Source: Streptomyces qinglanensis (GTDB lineage Bacteria; Actinomycetota; Actinomycetes; Streptomycetales; Streptomycetaceae). Taken from it: a stretch of DNA of 64,000 nt. Below are positions 53,324 through 61,338 of this stretch, piece after piece; the stretch's first letter is position 1, and every line of letters begins with the position of its first letter. The position numbers and the translations under genes are program-made. The notes beneath the pieces are model-generated. The model saw only the letters and a list, made by a program, of their open reading frames with translations. It searched no databases and was not told where the DNA came from. The DNA lies in the NCBI RefSeq assembly GCF_900111245.1, contig NZ_FOGO01000004.1:374496-438495 (forward strand), given 5' to 3'.

Positions 53324-54436
53324 TCACTCGAGGACCAGGCAGTGCTCCGGAAACCAGCCGACCTCCACGTGCTCGCCCCCGCTCCAGCGGTCCTCCATCC
53401 GCGAGCGGTCGGTGTTCTGCTCCAGCACCGAGACCGTGACCCCGGGTGCCAGTTCGATCAGATAGGTGGTGGTCGGGCCCGAGTACACGGTCTCCCGGAC
53501 CACGCCGTTCACCCGCGCCATGCCCGGAGCGAGGTCCGACAGCCAGATCTTCTCCGGCCGGATCGCCAGACTCACCCGGCTGTCCTCGGCGATGCCTTCG
53601 CGAGGACCGACCGGCAGCTCGGGGCCCTGGTCCATGACCACGCCGCCGGACCGGTAGGTGCCGGGCACCAGGTTGGACGTGCCCATGAAGGAGGCGACGA
53701 AGCTGTTCGCGGGCCGCTCGTAGACGTCCTCGGGGGTGCCGCACTGCTGCAGGTGTCCCTCGCTCAGCACCGCTGTCCGGTCCGACATGGTCAGCGCCTC
53801 GTCCTGGTCGTGGGTGACGAAGACGAACGTGATGCCGATCTCCCGCTGGATCTGCTTGAGTTCGACCTGCATCTGGCGGCGCAGCTTGAGGTCCAGCGCC
53901 GCCAACGGCTCGTCGAGCAGCAGTACCTGCGGCCGGTTGACCAGCGCCCGGGCCAGCGCGACCCGCTGGCGCTGCCCCCCGGAGAGGGTGGTCGGTCTGC
54001 GCTCGGCGAGCTCTGCCAGCTGTACGCGCTCCAGCATCGTGGCGACCCGCTCGCGGATCTCGGTGCGGGCCACTCCCTTGCGCTTGAGGCCGAAGGCCAC
54101 GTTGTCGCGCACCGACAGATGGTCGAAGAGGGCGTAGCTCTGGAAGACGGTGTTGACGTCCCGCTTGTTCGGCGGCAGGGCGGTGACGTCCGCGCCGTCC
54201 AGCAGGATCGTCCCTTCGGTGGGATCGGTGAACCCGCCGATCATGCGCAGCGACGTGGTCTTGCCGCAGCCGGAGGGACCGAGCAGCGAGAAGAACTCGC
54301 CCGGGGCGATGTCCAGGCTCAGGTCCTGGACGGCGTAGGAGGAGCCGTAGCTCTTGCAGACTGTGTCGAGCCGCACGGCGGGCGGCCGGCCCGGGGCGTT
54401 CGTGGCGTTGGCGGCAGTGGTGGTCACGGGTGTCAC
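53324..54436 (-). CDS. potA: Polyamine-type ABC transporter ATP-binding protein (PotA-like)
   Basis: 370 residues, GTG overlapping the permease stop (GTGA). Walker A is LLGPSGCGKTTSLRMIGGF, the signature TTLSGGQRQRVALARAL and Walker B VLLLDEPLAALDLKLRRQMQ. A C-terminal TOBE domain (residues 290-370) ends VEVGWFPEHCLVLE. This is the CUT1/PotA class that serves spermidine, putrescine or betaine-like cations. The amine oxidase gene follows, linking uptake to oxidation. Confidence 0.92.
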   Translation of the reverse strand: MTPVTTTAANATNAPGRPPAVRLDTVCKSYGSSYAVQDLSLDIAPGEFFSLLGPSGCGKTTSLRMIGGFTDPTEGTILLDGADVTALPPNKRDVNTVFQSYALFDHLSVRDNVAFGLKRKGVARTEIRERVATMLERVQLAELAERRPTTLSGGQRQRVALARALVNRPQVLLLDEPLAALDLKLRRQMQVELKQIQREIGITFVFVTHDQDEALTMSDRTAVLSEGHLQQCGTPEDVYERPANSFVASFMGTSNLVPGTYRSGGVVMDQGPELPVGPREGIAEDSRVSLAIRPEKIWLSDLAPGMARVNGVVRETVYSGPTTTYLIELAPGVTVSVLEQNTDRSRMEDRWSGGEHVEVGWFPEHCLVLE

Positions 54437-55281
54437 TTCCCGGAGAGGAGATCGAGGCCGCCGCGGCGGCCGAACAGGCGCGGGATGAACAGCGCGAGGG
54501 CGATGAGGGCGATCGACCCGACGAGCATCAGCGTGCCGACCGCGTTGATGGTCGGCTGCACCCCGAAGCGGATGGCCGAGTAGATGCGCACCGGCAGCGG
54601 CTGGGGGTCGACGCCGGTGGTGAAGTAGGCGAGGACGAAGTCGTCGAAGACCAGCGCGAAGATCAGCACCGCGGACGCCAGGATGCTCGGCAGCAGCGCG
54701 GGCAGGGTGACCAGCCGCAGCGCCTGCCAGCGCGTCGCGCCCAGATCCATCGCGGCCTCCTCCACCTCCGGATTCAGCGCCGCGATCCGGGAGCGCAGGA
54801 TGACCGTCACATACGAGATGGAGAAGGTGATCTCGGCCAGCATCACCGTGCCGGTGGAGAGCGGGATCTGCATGCCCTTGAAGAGCAGCATCGACGCCAC
54901 GCCGGTGACGATCTCCGGAGTGACCAGCGGCACGAGCATGATCAGCCCGGCGAGGGAACCGAGCCGGTTGCGGCAGCGGACCAGCCCGAGGGCGAGCGTC
55001 ACGCCCAGGACCAGCGAGCCCGCCATCGCCACCAGTGCCACCTGCAGGCTCATGCCCAGCGAGTCGATCAGCAGTTGGTCGTGGAAGAAGTCCCGGTACC
55101 AGCGGAGACTGAAGTCCTTGAAGACCGTCAGCGACTTCTGGGAGTTGAACGAGTAGAGCACCACCACGCCGATGGGCAGATACAGCACCGCGAAGAACGC
55201 GACGGTCATGGCGAGCGCGAACCGGGGCTTGCGGTCGGTGCCGCGGCGGGCGGGGCGGGCGGCAGCGGAGGGTGTCGTCAT
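54433..55281 (-). CDS. potC: Polyamine-type ABC transporter permease (PotC-like)
   Basis: 282 residues with six helices, for example ALAMTVAFFAVLYLPIGVVVLYSF and ILASAVLIFALVFDDFVLAYF. The EAA loop that contacts the ATPase is EEAAMDLGATRWQALRLVTLPALLP. ATG at 55281 overlaps the potB stop (ATGA), and the stop overlaps potA. PotC-class permeases pair with PotB; the late DDFVLAYF matches the family pattern. Confidence 0.92.
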   Translation of the reverse strand: MTTPSAAARPARRGTDRKPRFALAMTVAFFAVLYLPIGVVVLYSFNSQKSLTVFKDFSLRWYRDFFHDQLLIDSLGMSLQVALVAMAGSLVLGVTLALGLVRCRNRLGSLAGLIMLVPLVTPEIVTGVASMLLFKGMQIPLSTGTVMLAEITFSISYVTVILRSRIAALNPEVEEAAMDLGATRWQALRLVTLPALLPSILASAVLIFALVFDDFVLAYFTTGVDPQPLPVRIYSAIRFGVQPTINAVGTLMLVGSIALIALALFIPRLFGRRGGLDLLSGK

Positions 55282-56273
55282 CGGAGCGCCTCCGCCTCGT
55301 CCTTGCGGGCGCGCCGCAGATATCCCAGCATGCCGAGGAAGAGCACGGCCAGCAGCAGCATGGTCAGCGCCGAGCCGAGCGGCCAGTTCTGGCCCTGGAA
55401 GAACTTGTCCTGGATCAGATTGCCGATCATGATCTGGTCGGGGCCTCCCAGCAGCTGAGCGCTGACGAAGTCGCCCATGGCGGGCAGGAAGACCAGGACG
55501 CAGCCGGCTGCCGCGCCCTGTCTCGTGGCGGGCAGGGTGACGTGGAAGAACGTCCGCAGCGGCCCTCCGTACAGGTCGCGCCCGGCTTCGATCAGGGCGA
55601 CGTCCATACGTTCCAGCGCGGCGTACAGCGGAATGATCATGAAGACGATGAAGCCGTAGACGAGCCCGGCCACCACGCTGGTGCCGGTCTGGAGGATCTT
55701 GGTGCCGTCGCTCGCCAGGCCGATCGCGCGCAGACCTTGCAGCAGCGGCCCGTCGTCCGAGAGCACCACCGACCAGCCGTACATGCGCACCAGGTAGTTG
55801 GCGAAGAACGGCACGACGATCAGTGCGATCAGCAGTGTCTTGAAGCGCCCGCCGTGCAGCGCGATGGTGTAGGCGACGGGATACGCGATCAGCAGGCAGA
55901 TCACACAGGTCAGCAGCGCGTAGCCGAGGGACCGCAGCATCACCTCCAGATAGGCGGGTTCGGCCAGCGCCGAGAAGTTCTCGAGCCGGAAGCCGAAGCG
56001 CGGGTTGCCGAGTGGGTCGGTGGTGCCGAGCGCCAGGGTGGCGACCAGGACCAGCGAGCCGATGAGGAACGCGGTCATCCACAGCGTGCCCGGCAGCATC
56101 AGCACGGTCCACAGCCGGTTGCCCCCGGCGGAGGCGCTGCTCCGCGCGGGTCGCCCGGGGGAGCGGTTCCCACGGGGGCCGCCGGCTGCGTCGGCCGCAC
56201 CGTCTTCGGGGAGGCGGCCGCTCTCTTCGCCGAGCCCGGGAGGTGCCGGTTCGGCGGTGTTCTGCGTTGCCAT
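55278..56273 (-). CDS. potB: Polyamine-type ABC transporter permease (PotB-like)
   Basis: 331 residues. A 50-residue Pro/Gly-rich cytoplasmic N-terminus precedes six helices (LWTVLMLPGTLWMTAFLIGSLVLVATLAL, YALLTCVICLLIAYPVAY, VVPFFANYLVRMYGWSVVL). The EAA loop is ALIEAGRDLYGGPLRTFFHVTLPATRQG. The NYLVRMYGW phrase is characteristic of PotB/spermidine permeases. It starts 4 bp from the binding-protein stop. Confidence 0.92.
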   Translation of the reverse strand: MATQNTAEPAPPGLGEESGRLPEDGAADAAGGPRGNRSPGRPARSSASAGGNRLWTVLMLPGTLWMTAFLIGSLVLVATLALGTTDPLGNPRFGFRLENFSALAEPAYLEVMLRSLGYALLTCVICLLIAYPVAYTIALHGGRFKTLLIALIVVPFFANYLVRMYGWSVVLSDDGPLLQGLRAIGLASDGTKILQTGTSVVAGLVYGFIVFMIIPLYAALERMDVALIEAGRDLYGGPLRTFFHVTLPATRQGAAAGCVLVFLPAMGDFVSAQLLGGPDQIMIGNLIQDKFFQGQNWPLGSALTMLLLAVLFLGMLGYLRRARKDEAEALR

Positions 56274-56277
56274 GGCG

Positions 56278-57444
56278 TCAGCTGGCTTTCACACGTGTCC
56301 AGGCGGCGTCGCGGGCACGTTCGGCCTGCTTGTCGCCGTTGTGGAAGTACAGGTCGTCCTTGAGTTCGTCGGCGGAGACGACACAGGAGGGGAAGGGCTC
56401 GACCAGCGCGGAGTAGGTGTCCTCCGAACCTTTGACCGGCATCGGGTATCCGATGTATTCGATGTTCTTGCGGACGTTCTCGGGCCGGAGCAGATAGTCG
56501 ATGAAGAGCATCGCCGTACCGGGATGGGGAGCGTTGGAGGGAATGGCGTAGCAGTCGGAGTTGAGGGGCGCCCCTTCCTTCGCGATCTCGAATCCGAACT
56601 TCGACGGGTCCTTGGCCTCGTTCAGCATGGCGGCCATGTCACCGCTCCATGCCTGGGTCATGGCTGCGTTGCCGGTGAGCAGGTTGTTGTAGCTGTTGCT
56701 GGAGAAGCCCCGCAGGTGCGGGCGGAGCGAGCGCAGGGTGGAGGTGATCTCGCTGAGGTCGTCCGAGTCGGAGGTGGAGACGTCGAGGCCGCGCTTGAGC
56801 GCGGCCATGCCCAGCACCTCGTCCCGGTCGTCGAGCACGAAGACGCGGCCCTTGGCGCGCGACAGCCACAGGTCGTCCCAGGACCCGGACAGATCGTCGC
56901 CGATCTTGTCCTTCCGCCAGCCGATGCCGGTCTTGTACATGGTGAACGGCACAGTGTGCCGCGATCCCTGGTCGTACCAGGGATCGGCGAAGTAGTCGTA
57001 GTGGCCGAAGACGGCATCGGCGTTGCGGAGCTGAGAGTGATCGATGCGGCGCAGCCGGTTGCCCTGGACGAGCCGCTCGGCCCACTTCGCGGTCGGGAAG
57101 ATGATGTCGTACTTGTTGCCGGCGTTGAGCTTGGCGACCATGCCTTCCATCGAGTCGAAGTTCGACTGCACGACCTTCACGTCGTACTCCTTCTCGAACC
57201 CGGCGAAGACCGCCGGGTCGACGAAGTCGGCCCAGTTGAAGTACACGAGATCGCCGTCGATCTTCATTTCGATGGGCTCGTCGCCGGTCTTCTGGGAGGC
57301 GGAGCCTCCGGAATCGAACCCGCACCCGGATGCGGCCGTGCCCAGGCCGAGTCCGACCGCCGCAGCGGAACCGGTGCGCAGGAGGGATCGGCGGGACAGG
57401 TGGCGGGACATCCAGGTGGATGGGGAGAGCGCCTCGGGGGACAT
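56278..57444 (-). CDS. potD: Polyamine-type ABC transporter substrate-binding lipoprotein (PotD-like)
   Basis: 388 residues from ATG 57444 (GAGAGGACC upstream). Tat signal SRRSLLRTGSAAAVGLGLG leads to a lipobox TAASGC. The mature protein is PotD/PotF-like: LVYFNWADFVDPAVFAGFEKEYDVKVVQSNFDSMEGMVAKL, YDIIFPTAKWAERL and TAMLFIDYLLRPENV. Trp and acidic residues that cage ammonium groups in PotD are plausible here but cannot be assigned. It is first in the potDBCA-amine oxidase-aldehyde dehydrogenase operon. Confidence 0.92.
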   Translation of the reverse strand: MSPEALSPSTWMSRHLSRRSLLRTGSAAAVGLGLGTAASGCGFDSGGSASQKTGDEPIEMKIDGDLVYFNWADFVDPAVFAGFEKEYDVKVVQSNFDSMEGMVAKLNAGNKYDIIFPTAKWAERLVQGNRLRRIDHSQLRNADAVFGHYDYFADPWYDQGSRHTVPFTMYKTGIGWRKDKIGDDLSGSWDDLWLSRAKGRVFVLDDRDEVLGMAALKRGLDVSTSDSDDLSEITSTLRSLRPHLRGFSSNSYNNLLTGNAAMTQAWSGDMAAMLNEAKDPSKFGFEIAKEGAPLNSDCYAIPSNAPHPGTAMLFIDYLLRPENVRKNIEYIGYPMPVKGSEDTYSALVEPFPSCVVSADELKDDLYFHNGDKQAERARDAAWTRVKAS

Positions 57445-57733
57445 CGGTGGTCCTCTCCATAGGGTCCGTACGGGGGACGGACACTGATCGGGTGTGTACA
57501 CGTGGCGCGCGCCGACCGGGTGGGACTCGGAAGACGGGGCCCGAGGGGGGTGTGGCTCCGGGGGTACGGTGCCGTTGCGGGTGCTCGAAACCCTGTGCCG
57601 CGGGGTGGGTGCTGCGCGAGCGGGACGCGGCGGGGTGGCGGCCAGGGATCCGAAGGGGATGCTGCGGGGAGACCGGTGCGGGTGCGGCAGCGGGTGTGCC
57701 GATCGGGCTCCCTCGCGCGCGTTCGCGGTCGGC

Positions 57734-58918
57734 TCAGGCCGTCCCGTCGTCCGGGACCGCCGCGAGATCCGCCCGGACCCGGCCGGCGAACCAGCCGACC
57801 GCCGACTCGCGCCGGGACAGCGGGCCGGGCTCGAACCCTGGGGTGCTGAGTCCTTTCTGTACGCGTGCTACGAGCTCGGCATCCTCGTCGTTGGTGATCC
57901 AGCCGATGTGGATGTTGAGCCGCCGCCCGATGCGGGTACGCAGCGAGGTGCCGGCGCGAGTGTAGAACGCGCCTGGTACGGCGACGCGGTCGACGCCCGT
58001 CGGGATCGCGGTCCAGGCAAGCACATGGTCGGGGTAGAAGTCGATGAGCGTGTTGGGATAGATGACCGCATACCGCCACACTCTGCGGTCGGCCTCCGTC
58101 AGACCGGGCATGGGAGTGGTGAGGCGCTGGTAGAGGCGTTCGGGCCAGTTCGACGAGGGCTTGTCGCGCAGGGGAGAGGCGAAGAGCGCATAGGACTCGT
58201 CGATCTCGCAGGTGTAGCCCTGGTAGTCGAGCAGCCGCATCAGCCCGGGGTGGGCCACGGGTACGTGGTAGCCCTCCAGATAGTTGTCGACAGCAACCTT
58301 CCAGTTGGCCTGCTGGACCTCGGCACCGTCGAGGTCGTGGATCCGGTCGCGGCCGACCGGCACCAGGTCCGTCCCGGCGTAGTGCCCGACGGCCTCGGCG
58401 AGCCCGGCGCACTGCTCGGCGAGCGGGACGGCGTCGGGGTCGTGGTTGACGAAGACGAAGCCGAGGAACGACTCGACGCGGACCGGGAAGAGCCCCAGCT
58501 TCGGTTTGTCCAGGCACGGGATCTGCCGGGCCTCCGGCGCGCCGACGAGACGGCCGTCGAGCTTGTAGGTCCAGCCGTGATACGGGCAGCGGATGGCCTT
58601 GCCGTCCGGTTCGGGCGTGGAGACCAGCCGGGTGCCGCGGTGCCGGCAGACGTTGAGGTGGGCGGCCAGGCTGCCGTCCTCGGTGCGGACGACGAGCACC
58701 TCGCGCCCGGCCGCGGTGGCGGTGAGCCGGGCGCCCGGGCCCGGCAGGTCCGACTCGTGGCAGACCAGTTGCCAGGACTTGGCGAAGATGTGCCGGCTCT
58801 CGGCCGCGGCGATGCCCGGGTCCGTGTAGTAGCGGGCGGCGAGGGCCGCACCGGGGTGGGGCGGCTCGGTGCCGGGCGGGCCCGTGGTCGCGCGGGTGGC
58901 CGGGGATTTCGCGTGCAT
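57734..58918 (-). CDS. Rieske non-haem iron oxygenase, alpha subunit (quaternary-amine type suspected)
   Basis: 394 residues. The Rieske [2Fe-2S] ligands are Cys91/His93 in NVCRHRGTRL and Cys111/His114 in IRCPYHGW. The mononuclear iron site is VDNYLEGYHVPVAHPG, with His218 and His223 and a Glu215 nearby. The NYLEGYHxxxxHP form, with no beta-subunit gene present, matches the group that contains choline, glycine-betaine and carnitine monooxygenases. Those enzymes demethylate or cleave quaternary amines. A dedicated reductase is not adjacent; the NuoF-like and ferredoxin genes across the divergent promoter may supply electrons. Confidence 0.88.
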   Translation of the reverse strand: MHAKSPATRATTGPPGTEPPHPGAALAARYYTDPGIAAAESRHIFAKSWQLVCHESDLPGPGARLTATAAGREVLVVRTEDGSLAAHLNVCRHRGTRLVSTPEPDGKAIRCPYHGWTYKLDGRLVGAPEARQIPCLDKPKLGLFPVRVESFLGFVFVNHDPDAVPLAEQCAGLAEAVGHYAGTDLVPVGRDRIHDLDGAEVQQANWKVAVDNYLEGYHVPVAHPGLMRLLDYQGYTCEIDESYALFASPLRDKPSSNWPERLYQRLTTPMPGLTEADRRVWRYAVIYPNTLIDFYPDHVLAWTAIPTGVDRVAVPGAFYTRAGTSLRTRIGRRLNIHIGWITNDEDAELVARVQKGLSTPGFEPGPLSRRESAVGWFAGRVRADLAAVPDDGTA

Positions 58919-58948
58919 CAGCTGACTCCAGAGTGAGAAGACCGAGTG

Positions 58949-58968
58949 CTGACTGAATGGTTAGTCAG
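58949..58968. promoter_or_regulatory. Operator candidate 1 of the Rieske promoter
   Basis: Arms CTGACTGA and TTAGTCAG (7 of 8 complementary) with a four-base spacer ATGG, beginning 31 bp upstream of the Rieske start. Same geometry and related arms as 59006-59025. Confidence 0.6.
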
Positions 58969-59005
58969 CCTGCGGAGCCGGTCGGTCGGTGTCAAGGGTT
59001 GCGGA

Positions 59006-59025
59006 CTAACTAATCAGTTAGTTAG
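59006..59025. promoter_or_regulatory. Operator candidate 2 of the Rieske/hypothetical-protein divergent promoter
   Basis: Perfect arms CTAACTAA and TTAGTTAG around TCAG. With the site 57 bp away it defines a common TNACTNA-like half-site and probable control by a TetR-type dimer. No such regulator is encoded nearby in the window, so it may lie beyond the right edge. The remainder of the gap 58919-59308 is C-rich and shows nothing else. Confidence 0.7.
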
Positions 59026-59308
59026 CGTCTGGCTGTCGCCGCGACGAGTCCCAGCTCCCGGACGCGGCCGTTCCGGACGATTCGCGTCCGGAACGCCCGC
59101 GACACGCCACCCGCTGCTGCTCCCCTCACCCCCCTTCACCCCCTTCACACCCCTCACCTCTTGCCCTCTCGACGGTGCCCGAGGCGCCCCCGGCACCTCC
59201 CGGGCCGCCCGGCACAGCCGTGGTCCCGACCCCCACCCGGGGCCACGGCACCCACCAGGTCACCTCCCGGCACCGGCCGGGTCCGCACACCTCTCCCCGG
59301 AGGCACGC

Positions 59309-59755
59309 ATGAGCCGTCGTCGGAGTCTGGTCTGGCTCGGCCTGACGCCCGAGCCGGAACGGGAACTGCCCCCGAGCGTGGCGGCCCTGCGCAGCCCACC
59401 GACGGACTCCGCCGCCGAGCGCCGCCGCCTGCAGCGGCTGATCCTGCACGGCAGCGAACGCCGCTGGCTGCGGTATCTGGACGAGGTCGCCGACCTGGTG
59501 ACCCGCGTCGCGAACGGCACCAGCCCCGGCGACCGCCGCGCGGCCCGGCTGGCCGCCGAGGTGATCCTCGACCACCACCGGATGCTCATCGGCCTCCCCG
59601 GCACCGCCTACGCCCGCACCGCCGGCCGGCGCCGCGCCCTGGAGTCCGCACTCCGCGACCTGCACGCCGGGAGCCCCGCTTCCGGTGGAGCCGACGAGGC
59701 CGAAGACACGGCCCCTCCCCATGACGCCGCCACCCACCCCGGAGGGCACGCATGA
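59309..59755 (+). CDS. Small helical protein of unknown function beside the NuoF-like gene
   Basis: 148 residues from ATG behind CCGGAGG. It is rich in Arg and Ala, with helices ERRRLQRLILHGSERRWLRYLDEVADLVTRVANG and RRAARLAAEVILDHHRMLIGLPG; there is no signal peptide or cofactor motif. The stop overlaps the start of the NuoF-like gene (ATGA), so it is made with that protein and could be a subunit or assembly factor. I do not recognise the family. Confidence 0.8.
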   Translation: MSRRRSLVWLGLTPEPERELPPSVAALRSPPTDSAAERRRLQRLILHGSERRWLRYLDEVADLVTRVANGTSPGDRRAARLAAEVILDHHRMLIGLPGTAYARTAGRRRALESALRDLHAGSPASGGADEAEDTAPPHDAATHPGGHA

Positions 59756-61122
59756 CCACGACGCGAGCCCGCAGGGCAGAACGGACCGTCATCCGGTCCC
59801 TGACGCCTCCCGCATCCCGCGCACCCGACGGCGGCCGCACGGCCGATACCGTTCTCGGAGCCCGGCCCGACCGGCTGGAGGGCGCCCGGACGTACCTCGC
59901 ACACGGCGGGTACGGCACCGCACCCACCCCCGGCGCGCTGCTCCAGCACCTCGACGAGGCCGGGCTCCGCGGACGCGGCGGAGCGGGATTCCCCACCGCC
60001 ACCAAACTGGCCGCCGTGCGCGACGCCGGAGGTACGCCCGTCGTCGTCGCCAACGGCGAGGAGGGCGAGCCCGGCTCCGTCAAGGACCGCTGGCTGCTGC
60101 GCGCCCGCCCGCACCTCGTCCTCGACGGCCTCGCCCGGGCCGCCGCCGTCACCGGAGCCCGGCGCGGGTACGTCTACCTCGCGGATCCGGCCGCCGCCCA
60201 GCGGGTCCGGCAGGCCCTCGCGGAGCATCCGCCGCCCCTGTCCGTCGAGATCGTGCAGACCGAGCACACCTACGTCGCGGGGGAGGAGAGCGCGGTGGTC
60301 CGCCGGATCGACGGCGGCCCGGCACTTCCGCTGGCCAAACCGCCCCGGCCCTTCCAGCAGGGCGTCGGTGACGAGCCCACCCTCGTCGCCAACGTCGAGA
60401 CCCTCGCCCGCATCGCGCTCATCGCCGCCCGCCCCGACCTCAGCCGCCGGATCGCCCGCAGCACCCTGATGACCCTCTCCGGGCCCGGTGCCGCGCCGCT
60501 GCTCACCGAGGTCCCCTACACCGCCACCCTGCGGGAGCTGGCGCGCGCCCAGGGCAGCACGGATGCCCAGGCCGCGCTCATGGGCGGCCTGTTCGGCGGA
60601 CTCGTCGCGGAGCCCGCGTTCGGCCTGCCCGTCGACCCCGACCGCCTCGCCGGCGCCGGCACCGCCCTCGGCTGCGGCGCCGTGCGCTTCCTCGGCCCGC
60701 AGGACTGCCCCGTGACCGCCGCTGCCCGTGCGGCCGCCTACCTCGCAGCCGAGAGCGCCCGGCAGTGCGGCGTATGCGTCGCCGGATCGGGATCGGTCCG
60801 CGACGCCCTGCGGCACCTGGCCGACGGCAGCGCGACGGAAGACGTCCGTACCGCGCTGGGCCGCTGGTCCGCGGGGCTGCCCGGCCGCGGCGCCTGCGGC
60901 CTCCTGGACGCCGCCGCCGGAACCGCGGGCAGCCTGTTGCGCGCCTTCCCCGCTCTCGTCGACGCCCATCTGGCCGCCCCGTGCGCCCGCTGCGCCGCTG
61001 CCGCAGAACCACCGGGCGCGCCCCTCTCCGCCACCCACCGCCTCACCGTCCCCGTGCCCGAGGTGCCGGACACCCTCCCGTCCGCACCCGCCCGCACGGC
61101 CGCACCCGCGCACCGCCCGTGA
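59752..61122 (+). CDS. NuoF-like NADH-binding FMN/Fe-S flavoprotein
   Basis: 456 residues. The NADH/FMN loop is LRGRGGAGFPTATKLAAVRD, followed by VVANGEEGEPGSVKDRWLL and YVAGEESAVVRRIDG, standard for NuoF/HoxF. A SLBB-like region follows (TEVPYTATLRELARAQG). The Fe-S site is unusual: QCGVCVAG replaces the canonical CGxCxPC, leaving two of three clustered Cys plus a distal Cys in RGACGLLDAA. Without other complex I subunits it likely passes electrons from NADH to the ferredoxin encoded 24 bp downstream, and so to the Rieske oxygenase. Confidence 0.85.
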   Translation: MTTTRARRAERTVIRSLTPPASRAPDGGRTADTVLGARPDRLEGARTYLAHGGYGTAPTPGALLQHLDEAGLRGRGGAGFPTATKLAAVRDAGGTPVVVANGEEGEPGSVKDRWLLRARPHLVLDGLARAAAVTGARRGYVYLADPAAAQRVRQALAEHPPPLSVEIVQTEHTYVAGEESAVVRRIDGGPALPLAKPPRPFQQGVGDEPTLVANVETLARIALIAARPDLSRRIARSTLMTLSGPGAAPLLTEVPYTATLRELARAQGSTDAQAALMGGLFGGLVAEPAFGLPVDPDRLAGAGTALGCGAVRFLGPQDCPVTAAARAAAYLAAESARQCGVCVAGSGSVRDALRHLADGSATEDVRTALGRWSAGLPGRGACGLLDAAAGTAGSLLRAFPALVDAHLAAPCARCAAAAEPPGAPLSATHRLTVPVPEVPDTLPSAPARTAAPAHRP

Positions 61123-61145
61123 GACGGGCAGTCGAAAGGACCCCG

Positions 61146-61337
61146 ATGAAACTCCTGCTGGACTCCACCCGGTGCCAGGGCTACGGGCTGTGCCAGGAAC
61201 ACGCCCCCGCACTGATCGCCCTCGACGAGTGGGGCTACGCGTCCGTCGTCGCCGCGGACATCCCGCCCGGCGAGGAGAACGCCGCACGGGACTGCGCCGA
61301 GAGCTGCCCCAACTCCGCGCTCAGGCTGGAGAAGTGA
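61146..61337 (+). CDS. Ferredoxin (3Fe-4S/4Fe-4S single cluster type)
   Basis: 63 residues from ATG behind GAAAGGACC. Cys10, Cys16, Cys50 and Cys54-Pro follow the pattern CQGYGLC...CAESCP of actinomycete P450-type ferredoxins; the middle cluster ligand is replaced by Gly-Leu, pointing to a 3Fe-4S cluster. It lies between the NuoF-like gene and the CoA ligase. The nearest acceptor enzyme is the Rieske oxygenase; no cytochrome P450 is in the window. Confidence 0.93.
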   Translation: MKLLLDSTRCQGYGLCQEHAPALIALDEWGYASVVAADIPPGEENAARDCAESCPNSALRLEK

Positions 61338-61338
61338 G

